From positions 66,814 through 130,813 of the forward strand of contig CAZOKJ010000003.1 of assembly GCA_964580465.1 (NCBI GenBank): 64,000 bases of DNA, in the 5' to 3' direction. The stretch's first letter is position 1. Each line of letters opens with the position of its first letter. The notes beneath the pieces are model-generated. The model saw nothing but the letters and a program-made list of their open reading frames with translations, did no database searches and had not been told where the DNA came from. Made by a program: the position numbers and the translations under genes. Positions 63,375-64,000 of the stretch are shown in pieces. The DNA is from Taishania sp964580465 (GTDB lineage: Bacteria > Bacteroidota > Bacteroidia > Flavobacteriales_D > Crocinitomicaceae).

Positions 63375-63817
63375 TAGTTGCCATAGTATTAAGTGCCGGT
63401 TTATTGGCAGCTTTTTCTTTTGGTGAAAAAAACAAGAGAGTTGCTCCAACGATGCAAACGGAAACAACGGGTATTAAATTTAGTAATTTAACATTTGAAG
63501 AAGCGTTAAAGTTATCTAAAACAACTGGAAAACCGGTGTTTGTTGACTGTTACACAACTTGGTGTGGACCTTGTAAAATGTTAGCTGCTCGTACTTTTAC
63601 AAGTGAAAAAGTAGGTGCGTTTTTTAACGAAAATTTTATCAATTTACAGGTTGAGATGGAGAAAGATGCAGATGGACCTTTTCTGATGAGAAGATATTCT
63701 GTAAACGCTTATCCTACATTAATTTTTGTAAATTCAAAAGGCGAGTTAATTAAAAAGAGTTTGGGGTTTGTAACACCTGATCAATTGTTAGAAGTAGCAA
63801 AACAAGTGATAAAATAG
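63359..63817 (+). CDS. Secreted thioredoxin-family protein
   Basis: 152 residues: signal peptide or anchor about 1-22 (LAIVAIVLSAGLLAAFSF), thioredoxin fold from about 35 with the redox pair in TTWCGPCKM near 69-77 and cis-Pro in NAYPTLIFV near 118. It probably works in the periplasm in disulfide reduction or exchange. Single gene followed by a strong terminator. Confidence 0.92.
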   Translation: MRKLAIVAIVLSAGLLAAFSFGEKNKRVAPTMQTETTGIKFSNLTFEEALKLSKTTGKPVFVDCYTTWCGPCKMLAARTFTSEKVGAFFNENFINLQVEMEKDADGPFLMRRYSVNAYPTLIFVNSKGELIKKSLGFVTPDQLLEVAKQVIK

Positions 63818-63861
63818 TAGGATATTAGAATTACTCAGAACTCAATTAATCAAACTATAGA

Positions 63862-63901
63862 AAAAAGCAGAGGCTATCCAAAAGGATAGCCTCTGCTTTT
63901 T
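63862..63901. terminator. Bidirectional terminator after the thioredoxin gene
   Basis: A perfect 18-bp stem (AAAAAGCAGAGGCTATCC and its complement) around the loop AAAA, ending in T. Converging genes on both sides. Confidence 0.94.
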
Positions 63902-63923
63902 ATTGTTGTAAATTAATATAGTC

Positions 63924-64000
63924 TTATCTTTTTGTGTCAATTTCCTTCTTAGAAAGATGGACAAGAAATTGTTCTAAATTGCGGTATCTTCTTCTTACAG
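63924..64000 (-). CDS. 3' end of an unidentified gene (5' part beyond window)
   Basis: One minus-strand frame reads VRRRYRNLEQFLVHLSKKEI and then DTKR before TAA at 63926-63924, just before the bidirectional terminator. The other two minus frames contain stops. Only 24 codons are visible, so no function can be given. Confidence 0.5.
   Translation of the reverse strand, partial: VRRRYRNLEQFLVHLSKKEIDTKR

Overview
The window is a compact, AT-rich chromosomal segment of a Bacteroidota bacterium, most probably Flavobacteriales; a Crocinitomicaceae/Fluviicola-like member is my inference. Four things support this. At least ten genes have the phylum-specific promoter element TAnnTTTG, several with an upstream TTG 19-23 bases away. 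Two secreted proteins end in the type IX secretion sorting domain. Several families are largely restricted to the phylum (DUF1599, BT_3928-type DoxX protein, DUF5606, PorE-like TPR/PD40/OmpA proteins, PafA-type phosphatase). Classical Shine-Dalgarno sites are scarce. I see no rRNA, CRISPR array, transposase, integrase, prophage or recognisable defence island. Nearly everything is housekeeping or cell-envelope biology.

Layout. Positions 1-13335 (minus) are one long operon: DUF1599 protein, DoxX/thioredoxin-fold membrane protein, tpiA, prmA, a 1539-residue secreted protein of unknown function, plsY, and a giant TPR/PD40/coiled-coil protein. This last gene starts at a GTG at 3965 and runs off the left edge. 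folP diverges from the operon. 14-25 kb (minus): acyltransferase-3, DUF5606 protein, fabI, a tandem pair of PorE-like envelope proteins, a 2-oxoacid dehydrogenase E2, and a glycosyltransferase fused to a degenerate sugar-phosphate transferase, with ridA. 25-33 kb: trpG/pabA-type amidotransferase (plus), the tsaD-rsgA-dtd-mazG operon (minus), and tamB diverging from tsaD through abutting promoter elements. 33-44 kb: a T9SS-secreted protein gene broken by an in-frame TAA, a SAM methyltransferase with a palindrome inside its promoter, acyl-CoA dehydrogenase, anmK, epimerase-glyA, a second T9SS protein, a small membrane protein, a ureohydrolase and a DPP4-type peptidase. 44-55.6 kb: gltA, miaA, an MltF-like lytic transglycosylase, hemN-pafA, a PhnP-like hydrolase, a SirB1-like protein, a glycosyltransferase and a flippase. 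55.6-64 kb: a Cys-rich mini-protein, three tRNA genes (Arg-UCU, Pro-UGG, Ser-GCU), coaX-barrel-lptC, a PIF1-like helicase, a menE-like ligase with a J-domain protein, a secreted thioredoxin, and the 3' end of one more gene.

How the genes work together. The dominant theme is the cell envelope: PlsY and FabI (phospholipid and fatty acid synthesis), TamB and LptC (outer-membrane lipid and protein assembly), three related TPR/PD40 envelope proteins, anmK and the lytic transglycosylase (peptidoglycan turnover), glycosyltransferases, acyltransferase and flippase (surface glycans), and two type IX cargo genes. Translation and tRNA maintenance (tsaD, rsgA, dtd, miaA, prmA, tRNAs) and central metabolism (tpiA, gltA, E2, glyA) fill the rest. 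Nothing here is a clear-cut new system. The best candidates for novelty are the giant repeat coiled-coil protein, the 1539-residue unknown, the glycosyltransferase fusion, and the operator overlapping the methyltransferase promoter.
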